Source: Apostichopus parvimensis (Eukaryota > Echinodermata > Holothuroidea > Aspidochirotida > Stichopodidae). Taken from it: a DNA stretch of 34,599 bases. Shown here piece by piece: positions 10,160 through 21,524 of this stretch. The stretch spans positions 6,601 through 41,199 of the forward strand of contig KN885059.1 of the NCBI GenBank assembly GCA_000934455.1. The letters are read 5' to 3'. The translations under genes and the position numbers were made by a program. The first letter of the stretch is position 1. Every line of letters starts with the position of its first letter. The notes beneath the pieces were generated by a model. The model ran no database searches. It saw nothing but the letters and a program-made list of their open reading frames with translations, and was not told the origin of the DNA.

Positions 10160-13100
10160 CTTGATTCACTGACAGAAAACTCAAGTAAGTAGTCAAATGA
10201 TTTAACAGAAATATATTGGATTTCCGAATTCAGAGACACGGTTGCATAACTTCACACATTTATCGTTTGTTCCCCCAGTAGATCAAAGTTAGGCTATGTA
10301 GCTGCTTGTCCGAAGACCTTGTTGACTTTTCCAGGGCAGTGGTAAATACGATTACGTAATATCAGATATGAAAATACACACAACCCAGATGTTCAACTCT
10401 TCACCGAGCTAAAAATTTATGAAAGTTTAGAGAATATGGATGTGGGTTTTTAGTGATATATTTTGATTGCCAAGTTGGCATTGAAAGTTTAGAGAGAATT
10501 ATAATATTGATAATTAGTATTGATATGATTAGTCCAAGGGAAAAGAGGGAAACATTGAGTGGTATATTAATGTTTTTTATAGCTATTCCGGCGGTTTGCA
10601 AAATATTCAGCTTTGTTAAACCTCTGGAACGCTCCTGTTTGCTAAAGTAATGATGACGACACTTATTTGCTCAGTAAAGGCCTCAATGTGAATATTATTC
10701 CATTGTCAGTTTATTAATTCTAATAACCGGCCCTGATAGGCAATTTGCTATACGTATCAGCTTGTATGCATATAACTCTCGGTCATAGAAATGACATAAA
10801 TATATTTCATTTTAGCGAAGCACGGATAAATGTATGAAGTAAAAGATAAACAGCGCCAACTTCAGTCTTTCCCTGCTCTACCTTTTACAGCCATGATTGT
10901 TTGTTTGTTTATTTATTTTGTTTTAGCACAATTTACAATGTGAGGGGAAGTCTCCAATAAGCCTGCAAGGCTTAACAAAGTAGGAGACCCCCCCCCCCAA
11001 AAAAAAAAACTGAAAAATAGGAAAAGAAAAGCAAAAGTTAAGAGCAGTATCTACCATAATGAAATAATTTAAATGATGCATAATGAAATTAATATATGCA
11101 ATGAAGAATGAAATAATGAAATAATATATGCAATTTATATCATAATTGTTAATTATATAATTGTATGTAAATTGTATGCAAATTATATTATTGTATGTAA
11201 TTTGTTCGAAATTGCAGCCAGGATGAACGATATTTGGGAGGGTGTGGGGGGGGGGGGGTTATCTCTTGTTTTTTAATATTGACCTGTTTTTTAGTCATGT
11301 GAAAGTGTCATAAGAGAACTGCACAAAGCAAAATTCATATTAGATACAACTATATTCAAATGCGCTGCCACATATACGTCACAATATGGTAATTACGGAA
11401 ACATAATTGTGTGCGGATAGGCCTAGTTATAGACCAAAATTATCTTATAAACATGCCTCATAATGCACCACTTGACATCTTAACTTTAACCTCTTTTCTA
11501 AAGGGGGGGGGGGGAGTATCCTTACTCCTGGATCCGCATCTGGATAAATGTTTCTAATTGAAGTTTTAACAAGAGTGACCATTATTCGAATTAATAGCAT
11601 ATTTTGAGGCAATATTGATGACCATTAAATGGAAGGTGTGACTACAATGATTAAAATTATTACATATCAAACAATAATTGGAGGTAAAAAAAAGAAAAAG
11701 TCCAAGTTTCGGATTAATCACACTATATATTAATCATAACCATATAGAATTTTAGTCTTTTAGAATAGTTGGGCAAATTTACCATCATCAACTTACATTT
11801 TCGGTAAAAACACTTAAAGTTAGCCTTTTTTTAAAATACATTATTAATGTAACATAAAAGTAATGACTTTTAATGAATGCATTATATGCAGTGCCGCATA
11901 ACGTATGCCAGAGCGTTTCTCTTTTTTACAAGTATCTATATATGAGTTTATATGATGTTGTATAGGCCTAAGTGCTTCTTTGTTTCTCTATAGTTTCAAT
12001 GAATCTGTTTTATTGCTGTTATTTCTATGTGGGTTTCACGTGAGGGGTATAAGGGGCTAAAACTTACCCATTTACTTGAGCCAATTCAAGGACAAACAGG
12101 CTCGCTGTTAATTTATTTCGGTTTTCATAGCTATATAGTCACTGTGACGAACACTTGGATCTTACGCGCATGGCAGTCACCTTGTCTGATCCATGTCATT
12201 TTATTATTGCCATCGCTTGAAAAAAAAAGTTAAGTTCATTAATGTTTATGGGTAGGGCTGGGGTAGAAGGCACGTCTCGCATCTTTAGAACGTTCAAAGA
12301 TTCTAAACATGCTAATCTAAGTCTTTCGAAAGAAGTACTTTTGTACCAAAAAAAAAAATAACATCTTAATTCACTCCTCTCCCTAATTTCCCATGAAAAT
12401 ATATTTCTGCGTTTCTACTTGCCTTCCGTGTGTAGTACGAAAACAGAACACCTAGTCATCGACACCCCGTTGTGAATACATATTTTCGTCGAGCAGAAAA
12501 AAATATATATAAGATAACTGCGGTTGTTTACCCTTACAATTTAGGTCAGTAAATATCGTTATATAAATACGTAAATGATAAGCGAATGTTTCCAAAGAAC
12601 GCATGCGTTAAAGTTGTTTTTCTCCATCTGCAGGTGACCTTTAATGCCCTCAGAGTATGACGTTCAATGTTAGTCTTTAATTTTGTACAGTATTTACAGA
12701 AATGTATATATTTAAGCGTTTCAATCTATTTCTTGCATCAATAATTTTATAATAAGAATATAATTGTATTAAAAAATATGTTTATTCTAGTTTTTCCCAG
12801 AATTGGGTGCTTTATGATTTATAATGGATAATCTCATTTACGGTGTCATTGTATCTGGCAATATTGAAACATCTTTGTACTCTTTTACTTGAATCTCTCT
12901 CTGGTTGAAATTCTGTCGTCTGGCCAGCTCGACACGAGACGTAAGTTGTAAACAACACGGTGAATTCAGTACTGCGTACTTGACGGTACTTATAACAGGA
13001 TCAGTGTCAGGCCTGGTATACAATTTCTATCGTTAATGTGCAATGTTATCACTGCCCCCTTTAGGCTTTAGTTACATTGTCTGCTTCATGTCTGAACATC

Positions 13101-13569
13101 TAACCAAACATCTGTACTGTCAGGTTAAGTCACTATTATTCGAAGGAACCTACGAAGCTAAATTTTGATGGGGCAACAACAGCTGGATCTGTGTTCATGG
13201 TAAGTCAAACTGTGAAAGAGAAATAAAGTTAAATATGCAAAGCTCTTGTCCACTGTACATCATGGCATACCTTGACCGTGATAGGCCTTACCACTGGGCT
13301 AGATCAGGTTGGAACCTAATTTGCGGCTAGCGTAAGAACTAAGTAAACAAGGCCTACTGTAGCTTAGTTTTATGTATCAATCAAGAGTTACTAGGAGTTA
13401 CTAGGATCACTCTGGAATATACGGTAAGTATTCCCGACATTTTAGTAATGCAAGGCTAGGTCATACTCGAACTTTCGAAGTGAAAGTAAAAAATAACTTT
13501 TCTCGTTAGGCCTAGGCCTTGGCCTAACTTCTAAGGCAAGAGAAGGCTAGTCGAATATAAGTTAGGCCG
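10160..13569. other. 5' flank of ADHFE1 and intergenic DNA; no gene recognised
   Basis: The ADHFE1 promoter should lie just right of 10160, but no TATA box or clear core element could be assigned. The rest has poly-C next to poly-A (about 10988-11011), G runs near 11243-11258 and 11503-11515, and AT-rich filler with repeated ATTATATAATTGTATG words (about 11090-11200). A possible short plus-strand first exon (13168-13199) is given only as a finding. Confidence 0.6.
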
Positions 13570-13841
13570 TGGCTATTCTTACGACTAGGCATAACAATTA
13601 TCTATAAACTATTCTTACGACATCGGCGAATTCATGCGCAGTAAAGTAAATAAAGCAACTGCGCGTGTAGTAGGGGTAACCCTAACCCTAAAAACTAACC
13701 CCTAATCCTAATCTTAACCCTAACCCTAACCGGAAATTATTGTTACTCATGGTCATAAAAATAGTAACTCCTGGTTGTAAAAATAGCAACTGCGCATGCG
13801 TAATCGGAAATTATTCTTACGACTCGTCGTAAGAATAGCCA
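13570..13841. mobile_element. Short inverted-repeat element with telomere-like CCCTAA core
   Basis: The ends TGGCTATTCTTACGAC (13570-13585) and its exact reverse complement (13826-13841) match over 16 bp. The interior has degenerate CCCTAA repeats (about 13676-13732), further TATTCTTACGAC words and two GCAACTGCGC words. There is no open reading frame. Target duplication is unclear. It looks like a nonautonomous DNA element that captured or evolved a telomere-like array. Confidence 0.75.
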
Positions 13842-16243
13842 CTTTGTATAAGTTACTGTAGGCCACAATTATCCTAAGGTAGGCCACAATTAGCCTAAGT
13901 TAGGGCTAATGTAAGATTCTTCATAAAAAAAATGTCTAGCCTAGCTGAGTTGTGAACTTGTGTGTTCATGATCACTTGAATTACAAAGTTCATTGAATAC
14001 TTGGGGGTTGGGGGGGGGGGAGAAGGTGCAGGAGTCAGTCTAATGTGCAATATACTGAATTGGTGCCTTTGGCATCACCATACCATGTGGAAATCAGAAA
14101 TCATTGGTTTGAAAATGATTTTAGTTAAGGGGGGGGGGGGGGGGAGGAGGAGGGGGTTCTTTAATTGAGGCAAAAGATAACCAAATAGGCCAATATATTC
14201 TCATTGCCAAAAGCATTCAAGATACAAAAGCCCTGATAAATAAGTTAACTGTCATGAAAACAAATCACATTTGAGTAGAAGTGAATGCTCTTGATGTATT
14301 CAAATTGTTTTCTGAAAATTGCGCACACATTGTGGATTGTTTTTTCATCTTTTGTATTGAAAATTGTTGGGTTGGTTGTCATCTCTTGTTTTTGCATGAT
14401 ATTGAAACTAAATCGCATGAACTATGAACTCTTGCACAAAAGATAAGTGGAGTGGGATTGCTTCGATTTTCTGTGGCATCTGAGAAGTTGGTCTGATATT
14501 GGAGGAAAACAGAAACCAGTCACTAGGATGTAGTGTGAAGTGAAGTGGTGGGTTCGTTGAGCAAGAATGGATGCAAACATTTCATCCCTTCCTCATAATA
14601 TTGAATACTAATCCCAAAAGAGAATGTTTGGTAAATATTCAGTGTTCCAGTGATAAACGTGTAAACCACCGGAACCAGGCTTGTGTGTAATTTACTCACG
14701 CAACAAGTTAGAAAAAAAAAAAACGAAGAAGAAGAAGAAGAAGATGAAATGCAGAAGAAAACATAGAATATACAATTTAAGGATAGTTATATAAAGAAAA
14801 AAAAAACATCAGCCTAGTGTTAAACTTTTCTATTAAGTTCGCTCCTCTCTTACCTGTCTCTGTCTTAAGTAAAACAAATGCACTTTCTTATCTGCCAAAA
14901 CTACATGACTGGAATGTTTTTAGCACTGCGCCCTCACTTTTTGGGTCACCTCCCACTTATTCCTTGCCCTTCCTAATCTACCATCATAATTTACCTTTAT
15001 AATCTGTCTGGCTAGTCGGTTATCTGAAAATGTGAACAATTGTAGGATATCGTCAGATCTGGCAAACATGTTTGCAGAATACTTTAGTAAGGTTTCCCAA
15101 CCTTGTATCAATTGTTCATTGATAGTTACAAATAACATGGAATGAATTTCAAACTAGTTTACTGTAAAGCTTCCTAACTGTTGGGGTTCACTTATGTGAA
15201 ACTAAGAAACTATGGTTCAAATAAATATGTTGAGGACATTGTTTTACTCCTTGCCATCTATACATTCAGTAAAAGTGGAATCTATGCAGTGCGACAGCAC
15301 TTGTATGTGTGTACGTGTGTACAGTATGCTGCCTTAGGGGTGTAACCTCAAAGAGTACTTTAGCTTTTTGACTTCATACATGACATGTGGATCAACCTTA
15401 GGTACAGTTAATGATCTCCACAGGTATTTGATACAGTAAAATGAGCAAAAAATAAGTATAAAACACTTCACATAAGTTATGTGGATCCACCATATTGAAT
15501 ACAAGTGATATGTTTACTTTAAAGTGCAGGTTTGTTGAGGTCAATCACGGACAAGTCTGAAATGTTATAAACAAACTGCTGTACAGTCACTCCAAAAAGA
15601 AAGCTTGGTTGAACTTCCAAAGTTGGTCAGTGGATCCAGCTTGTTGCGATCAATAATATTGTACTGTGCATGTTGTATATACATGTCTCATATAATGATA
15701 GAACATTGCAAGAAATTACTGAACCTGTTGGCTTTCTGGTTATAACAAAGATATACTGCATCGCAAAGCACTTCTTTCATACACCTGGTTTTTTTCAGCA
15801 CTTTACGATAAATAATATTATAAGTGAACATCGCGCAGTGCTGTTCCGAAGTGACCTAACCTTTGACCTGCGTGGAATGCAATAATCACAGTTATCGCAC
15901 TCATTTTCTGTTGTATAGGATTGCGATCATTGCGATGAACTGTTCATCTGAGAGTGCGTTCCACGCAATGATCGCAGTTAGGGTTAGATTCATCTCCGCA
16001 GAGGTGAGAGGTCCACTGATTGGTCCGTGTAAGCAATAGCTGTAATCCTACAGTAGTTAATACCCTTCACCTAGTCACGAAAGAGATTCGATCAGAGTGA
16101 AATGATGAAATCAGACATGTTACAAGCTCAAAAGTTGGAACTGACAACTCTAAACGATAATTAATAACTTGTATAAAAACCGTACAAAACTCATTGGCTT
16201 CTGTCCTTATTCAGTCAATATTACACCGTTTCGTGAAGAGAGT
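13842..16243. other. Non-coding stretch; simple repeats only
   Basis: Contains G runs near 14008-14020 and 14128-14157, a short GAA repeat (about 14724-14745), and a partial inverted repeat of GCGTGGAATGC (15870) against GCGTTCCACGC (15956). Short reading frames here show no recognisable motif, codon bias or splice context. Confidence 0.55.
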
Positions 16244-16670
16244 GATGATATGGCCATATGTTACAACTTCCTTCAGAACTGTATGAAAAAGCTGCAGTAC
16301 AATCCAGCATACTGCTACGTATGTACTAAAAGAAACTTTACTAAGAGAGTTTTATGTGCATAGCATATAGGTTTCAGAATTTTTCTGATAGCTTTTATAT
16401 TTTTTTTCAATGGAACAGGATAGCCAATCAGATTAAAATATGATTGAATTGTGTGATTGTGACGATATGGCCTAATGTTACAACTTGCTTCAGAACTGTA
16501 TGATATGGCTGCAGTACAATCCAGCATACTGCTATGTACTAAAAGTAACGTTACCAATCTGAGAGTTTTACGTGCATGGCATACAGTAGCAAGTTTCAAA
16601 ATTATTCTGACAGCTTTTATGCTTTTGTCAATGGAACAAGATAGCCAATCAGATTAAAATGTGATTGAAT
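16244..16670. repeat. Tandem duplication, two units of about 215 bp
   Basis: Unit 1 (16244-16460) and unit 2 (16461-16670) share GCAGTACAATCCAGCATACT, TTCAGAACTGTATGA and GATAGCCAATCAGATTAAAA in the same order, with scattered substitutions and small indels. Several short reading frames here are by-products of the duplication. Confidence 0.85.
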
Positions 16671-16938
16671 CGTAGAAGCTGACAGAGCATAGATTCTCTC
16701 TCATTCATTGGCTGAAATATCCAATAAATTTCAGCTGAAAAAATTACTCTTAGGTCCGTTTGGAATGTTGCTGTAAGTGTTAGTGCATGCAATTTTACCC
16801 AAAAAGTACAGGTCTTTATTTTGGGCTTAAAAGGTTCCAACTTTTTGATGTACCAATAGTTGAAGAAACCCTTTTTGAATGGTTTGTGTACCGTGACGTA
16901 GGTACAGTAGCAGAAAGTCAACGCCACTTAATATTAAA

Positions 16939-17190
16939 TGTATGTATGTATGTATTTTAGATCCTCCTGCAAGCAGGAACTCGCGAAGAAGCCATCATTG
17001 GCTTATCAAAGCCGCACATAAGCTGACCGAAGTCAGTCTCTTAGATTCAAATTTTAACGTCCATGATTATGAATTGTCAATTGTCAACAACTCTGTAACT
17101 GGACGACGTACATTAATCTTGGAGCGACTCGAACTCGGGACCTTATGATTGAAAGGAACCGGCGTTAACCACTGAGCTAACACTCCCTAC
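16939..17190 (-). mobile_element. tRNA-derived SINE, copy 2
   Basis: Reverse complement of the family at 2810-3065. On the minus strand the head has A box TAGCTCAGTGG (17179-17169) and an intact B box GAGTTCGAGTC (17136-17126). The first bases GGAGTG can pair with CGCTCC as a tRNA acceptor stem would. The tail is four TACA units. A clear target duplication was not found. Confidence 0.9.
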
Positions 17191-17496
17191 ATGTGTGAGC
17201 AAGCATTCCAACATACTGTACGTATTTAACCAATTTTACATTAATAATAATCAAGACCAGAAGAAGGAAGTAGTTTGTATACAGGTTAAAGTACAGTAGA
17301 GTATACAATCACTGCCATGAATAATTTTTAGTGTTCCAACTTTTGTGCAGCTGGCTCAGTCTCAAAAACAATAAGTACTATGCCTGCGTTATATAGAACA
17401 GCTACCTTCATCTTTTTGAACTTGCATTGCATTGAATTTCGCATAGCATGCAGATACTGTGTAAACTCTGACAATATAGTATATGGGCAATTCCAC

Positions 17497-17892
17497 GGTT
17501 ACTCACGTTACATTTTTGAAGACTTTGGTTAACAAATGGTCTGATAGCTCCACCATTCATTAATTTAAATGACTGCTCTATATGCATTGATAGGGTAACA
17601 AATTTACCTGAACATTGGCAAAAACACAATTTGATTATCTTGTTTCTTGTAGGATATAGGTACATGAAAGTGTCGGTTACTCACGTTACATTTGAAAATC
17701 ACCCCGATGCCAAAACTAAACTTCATTAAAAAAGTGTCCTCATACTGGATATATTTGAAGAAAATGAATACATGTTTTTTGGACCTTAGGTGATGATACA
17801 AATACTGAACACAATCAAAATCACATCTGGTTTCCTGTCTCTGTGAAAATGAGGCATTCGTCGGTTACTCACGTTACGGTTACTCACGTTAC
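17497..17892 (+). repeat. Left subterminal GGTTACTCACGTTAC copies (four)
   Basis: Exact 15-bp copies at 17497-17511, 17675-17689, 17863-17877 and 17878-17892, the last two back to back. Each unit holds two GTTAC words separated by TCAC. Subterminal motifs of this kind usually bind transposase; that role is inferred. Confidence 0.9.
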
Positions 17893-18334
17893 AGTTTGTC
17901 CACCTATATCAATACATAGGGAATCAGAGTCTGTGAGGAACTTGCTACTGGATAATGACTAGGAAAGACCCATATATCAGTGGAATTGACATTTTGAACA
18001 TCTTCTCCAGTGTAATTCAATAATATTACCATTCTAAAAGAGATATATACCATGTCATTTTGAGATAATGCATGAATCATATCTTCACAAATTGGCAGCA
18101 AATTCTGAACATTGTAATTAAGTGTTATTTGAGGAGTAGCAGTGTGTCAAACTTTAATTTACCCAGATATAATACTCAGGGAACTAAATGTCTGTGGGGA
18201 AGACACAGGCCAACTGAACAACAACCAAGAATCAATAATAAAATTGGTAACATATGTTCAACATTAACAACTCCATTGAACATTGAGTAACGTTTGGAAG
18301 AGGCTTTCTCTTCGAGAGCTGATTCATTCAGTCT

Positions 18335-19835
18335 TCAAAAGGCGACAGAAAATTTGAAGTGCCCACAGTTATTGGCCAAGGTTGGTGCATCAAGTTTGGT
18401 GATGAGTTTCTCCCTGAGATAGAATATCTTGTCCCTTGGGTTTGGCCATTTCCAATTGGGCCCAGCTGGCTGCATCACTGACACTTGTACGTCGTTCTGG
18501 TCCCCATTTGCTTCTATTACACCGGAGTACAATACCCCTTCGTATTCAACGGCAAACCAGTCACTGAGTTCTATACCAGCATTGCCACTCCCTGAGCAGG
18601 TTGCATTTTCTGTGGCCTCCTCATCTCCATGGGGGGTATTCCTTTCAGCAGAGCTGTTGCCATCATCTGTAATGGTGAAGGAGATGACATCCTTGTTCTG
18701 TACCTGCAAGTGATGTTTACTGGCCATTCCAACGATTTGCTAGGCATTCTCAAATACAGATTTCAGACCGAGGTCGCTATTTTTCGCCTCAATTTCAGCT
18801 TGCGGCATCAGTAGGGCTTCCACCTTGGGCATCCCAGTGGCTGCTGCCACGAAGCTTTCCGCATTGGTAATGAGTGCCTTCTGAGATTTGACTTGGCTTC
18901 ATACATGACGCTTCACTGCTCCAGCACTCCCATCCACAGAACCCTTCCCATGAGAAGTACTGAAGCAGTTCCACCAAATCTCGAGATTGTGCTTTTCTTG
19001 AAGGCTGATAATAGCAGCAGCGAGGAATCTGTTCTTAAATTGTGAAGTCGGACCATCCGACCAGACGGATACAGACTTCAAGGCTTGGGGTAGGCCATCA
19101 AGAACTTTGTCCACATATGCCACAACTGTATCCTTGGAGTTGACCGCGCTGTCTGATGCAACAACACTGGAATGTAGGGAACCGGAGTGCCACACTGCTA
19201 CTGTGAACAGACTCATCTGTCGTTGGTTCCAGTGGGCACTCTGGATTTTATCTTGAGATACACATGTGTAGTTCTCAGAGAAGTCTATTTGGATCAGGGC
19301 CTTGGTAGGATTGCAAGAAGTGGATCCAGCCCTTTCCCGCTCCAGGTTGTAGGATGCAGCCTGGTGTCTCTTGATGAAGCAGTGCTGGACAAACTGGGGA
19401 ATCAGACTGCAGATGTACTCTGCTAATTCAACAGTGGTTTCTTCCTCAACAAATTTTGTGAGCATGTTGTCTTCCCCACTCTTCCACACATACCATGTTG
19501 CAGCTCCCTGGTCGATATTGAAGTTCTTCATGAACCCAGCGCCAGTTTCATTGCTGAGACCTCTTGGTTAGTGGTTGGTGGCGTAGCAGCAGTTGTTGTT
19601 GTCAATGGGTGAATGTCGTTGCCTAGCTCAGACCTGCAGATATTACGACAAACAGCTTTCCGGGGATGTTGTGTTTCGGGCAATCTGTCGCGTATTCTTG
19701 CTGTTGCTTTTACGTATGCTCGTGCGCTGCTGAAAGGCAACTTCTTCATGGCCTCCTTCGTCTTCCTCTTCTCCCGGTAGGATGCAACTCGTCTCTAGTG
19801 GCCATCCTCCTAGCTTCTTGCTGAATCTTCTTCAT
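18335..19835 (-). pseudogene. Transposase-like gene, broken by two stops and frame changes
   Basis: The main part (19531 to 18335) is one continuous frame with two nonsense codons, TGA at 18901-18899 and TAG at 18742-18740. The reading resumes on both sides with sequence typical of the same protein, so these are mutations rather than gene borders. Conserved-looking blocks in order: IDFSENYTC, QSAHWNQRQMSLFTVAVWHS, VWSDGPTSQFKN, STSHGKGSVDG then AVKRHV, and a C-terminal block DWFAVEYEGVLYSGVI with DKIFY and NCGHFKF. The Asp in DFSEN, the Asp in SDG and an acidic residue near HGKGSVDG could be a DDE/D catalytic triad; that is inference. Upstream, a Lys/Arg-rich N-terminal part (KKIQQEARRM; SYREKRKTKEAMKK) continues in two other frames, implying about two frameshifts near 19790 and 19560, or an unseen intron. 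I recall similar proteins in cnidarian and echinoderm genomes without a firm name. Confidence 0.8.
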
Positions 19836-19863
19836 GGGTGATGGGATAGTACTCTCCAGGTGT

Positions 19864-19890
19864 TGTACTAACCCTAACCCTAACCCCTAC
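19864..19890. repeat. Telomere-like CCCTAA repeats just upstream of the transposase-like frame
   Basis: About three CCCTAA units (CTAACCCTAACCCTAACCCC). On the minus strand they read GGGTTA and run in frame into the start of the pseudogene. They may replace the original 5' part of the gene. Confidence 0.8.
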
Positions 19891-19963
19891 TGCCCTCTTT
19901 TATTGAGCAATTATTTACAAGACAATAATAGGCATTTCCTGCATTGTTTCAGTGTGTTAGCTT

Positions 19964-20180
19964 GGTTACTCACGTTACACATTGGTTACTCACGTTACAC
20001 GGTTACTCACGTTACAGATTTCAGTGATCTATCACTCACACATGATGGGTCTCTCCTCATTAGTGATCATGTTTCCACCCTTGGGACTATGAGTACTAAC
20101 GAAATTATGGTTATCAGATTTCCACTTGTTAAAGAAATGTCACATAGAGAAAAAGTTGTTTTTTCGGTTACTCACGTTAC
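19964..20180 (+). repeat. Right subterminal GGTTACTCACGTTAC copies (four)
   Basis: Exact copies at 19964-19978, 19984-19998, 20001-20015 and 20166-20180. They have the same orientation as the left group, whereas most transposons carry end motifs in mirror orientation. Confidence 0.9.
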
Positions 20181-20545
20181 ATCAGAGATTGAGGCCTGAA
20201 AAATGTCTGTTCTGAAGTTGACATGAAGAAATATTGAAATGTTTTTCTGTCATAACACAGTCAACAGGAGTATCTATCATAACACATAATAAAACTACTA
20301 AATACTAGCTGATGAGTATTATATAGGATGGAATGGAATGTATGATGCATTTTCAGGATTATTTTGAGTTCTCATCCTCCTTGATTATCTGAGCCATGTA
20401 TTCAAAATTTGAGTGTTCGAGAAAAATTGCTTACCTATTCCACAAACTTAGATATGTATACTACAACATTAGACTGATTGCAGGTTGAAAACTGACACTT
20501 CTTATTTTTAGGCCATGTCCCCTCCATCATGGAATTGCCCATATA

Positions 20546-21524
20546 TGGTATTAAGTATTAACCAGTAGCAGTGCCTTTATTGCACCAGTTTTGTAGTCAA
20601 CATAATAATGAAGCTATCATAATAAAAAAAACTTAAATTTGAGCCCGACTGCCCTCCTGGGTGGCCAGATGTCCGGCATTAAGACGGAACAGTTCGGCAA
20701 TTCGATGCACTGTTCTCCATCTGGTATGAGGTCTCTCATTGGACACATGTACTGTACAATGTGTACAATACTGTACATGTGTGAGACATTTGGATATTTT
20801 TACGCAAAATTTACCATCGGCATTCTGTATAATTTGCAGAATTCTACAGCTACACATTTCTAGAGCTACTGTACAATTCTATACTATATATATCCTGAAC
20901 TGGCTTTATATGTGAAGGTGTACATACTGTATGCATGCATTCACCGCAGTGCAAACAAGTACAATTTCATTACAGTCTTGTAGTTTCGTTTTTTCAATTT
21001 ACTTATCAGCGTTATTGAAATTTTACTTTTTGATTGTGTACATTTAGAAGTATTAATATTTTATAATATTTCTGCAGATGTATTCCCCAAAAGGCAAGGA
21101 AACATGGTTCATATAGTAAACTAAAAGCTTCATGTCATTGTGTCATGTCATCTCCTCAAGTCATTTAAGCCTCCTCAGTTTTCGACATCGTCGTGTCAGT
21201 GGTCACCCTCGCTCCTCAGATTCCTGTCTCTTCCTTCGGACAGTAGATTCCAACTCTTTATCAGCCCTGTGATACCATCCCATACTTGTTCACCACATCA
21301 GTTTTAATACTGTCAGTCTTGTCTCACATGTACTACAGTACTATATCTAGGTAGCCACAGCTGACACTCTTGGGGGAAGAATTGGCCACAAAGATGTGTG
21401 AAATGTTTTGATTTTAATTTTAAAGAATGCATGCTATAAAAAGACTCTCAGGGAGTCTGGAGTTCTGCATAGTGTACATGCATATATGTAACTGTATAGA
21501 CACACACTGATACATTAAGAATTG
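20546..21524. other. Non-coding; imperfect palindromes only
   Basis: An imperfect palindrome built from CACATGTACTGTACAAT and its complement lies at about 20745-20785; it also creates two overlapping opposite reading frames that should not be taken as genes. Nothing else is recognised. Confidence 0.55.

Larger units (their letters stand above)
17480..20545 (-). mobile_element. Decayed DNA transposon, about 3.06 kb, with terminal inverted repeats and transposase-like pseudogene
   Basis: The left end TATATGGGCAATTCCA (17480-17495) is the exact reverse complement of the right end (20530-20545). Because TATA is its own complement, the outer four bases may be a TATA target duplication, leaving TGGGCAATTCCA as a 12-bp terminal repeat (body 17484-20541). 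Eight copies of GGTTACTCACGTTAC lie near the ends, all in the same direction. The only coding remnant is the minus-strand pseudogene at 18335-19835. The superfamily is not assigned: TATA does not fit TTAA-inserting families, and the protein was not classified. Confidence 0.82.

Noticed and set aside
13676-13732. True telomere or chromosome end
   Set aside because: The array is short, degenerate and enclosed by inverted repeats, with unique DNA on both sides.
15853-15988. Inverted repeat around GCGTGGAATGC / GCGTTCCACGC
   Set aside because: Only short, broken complementarity; not enough to call an element.
18429-18814. Plus-strand frames over 18429-18814 and 19187-19571
   Set aside because: They are antisense to the transposase-like pseudogene, whose minus-strand frame carries the recognisable blocks.
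20633-20863. Two overlapping frames of 74 codons on opposite strands
   Set aside because: They arise from an imperfect palindrome; no motif or splice context.
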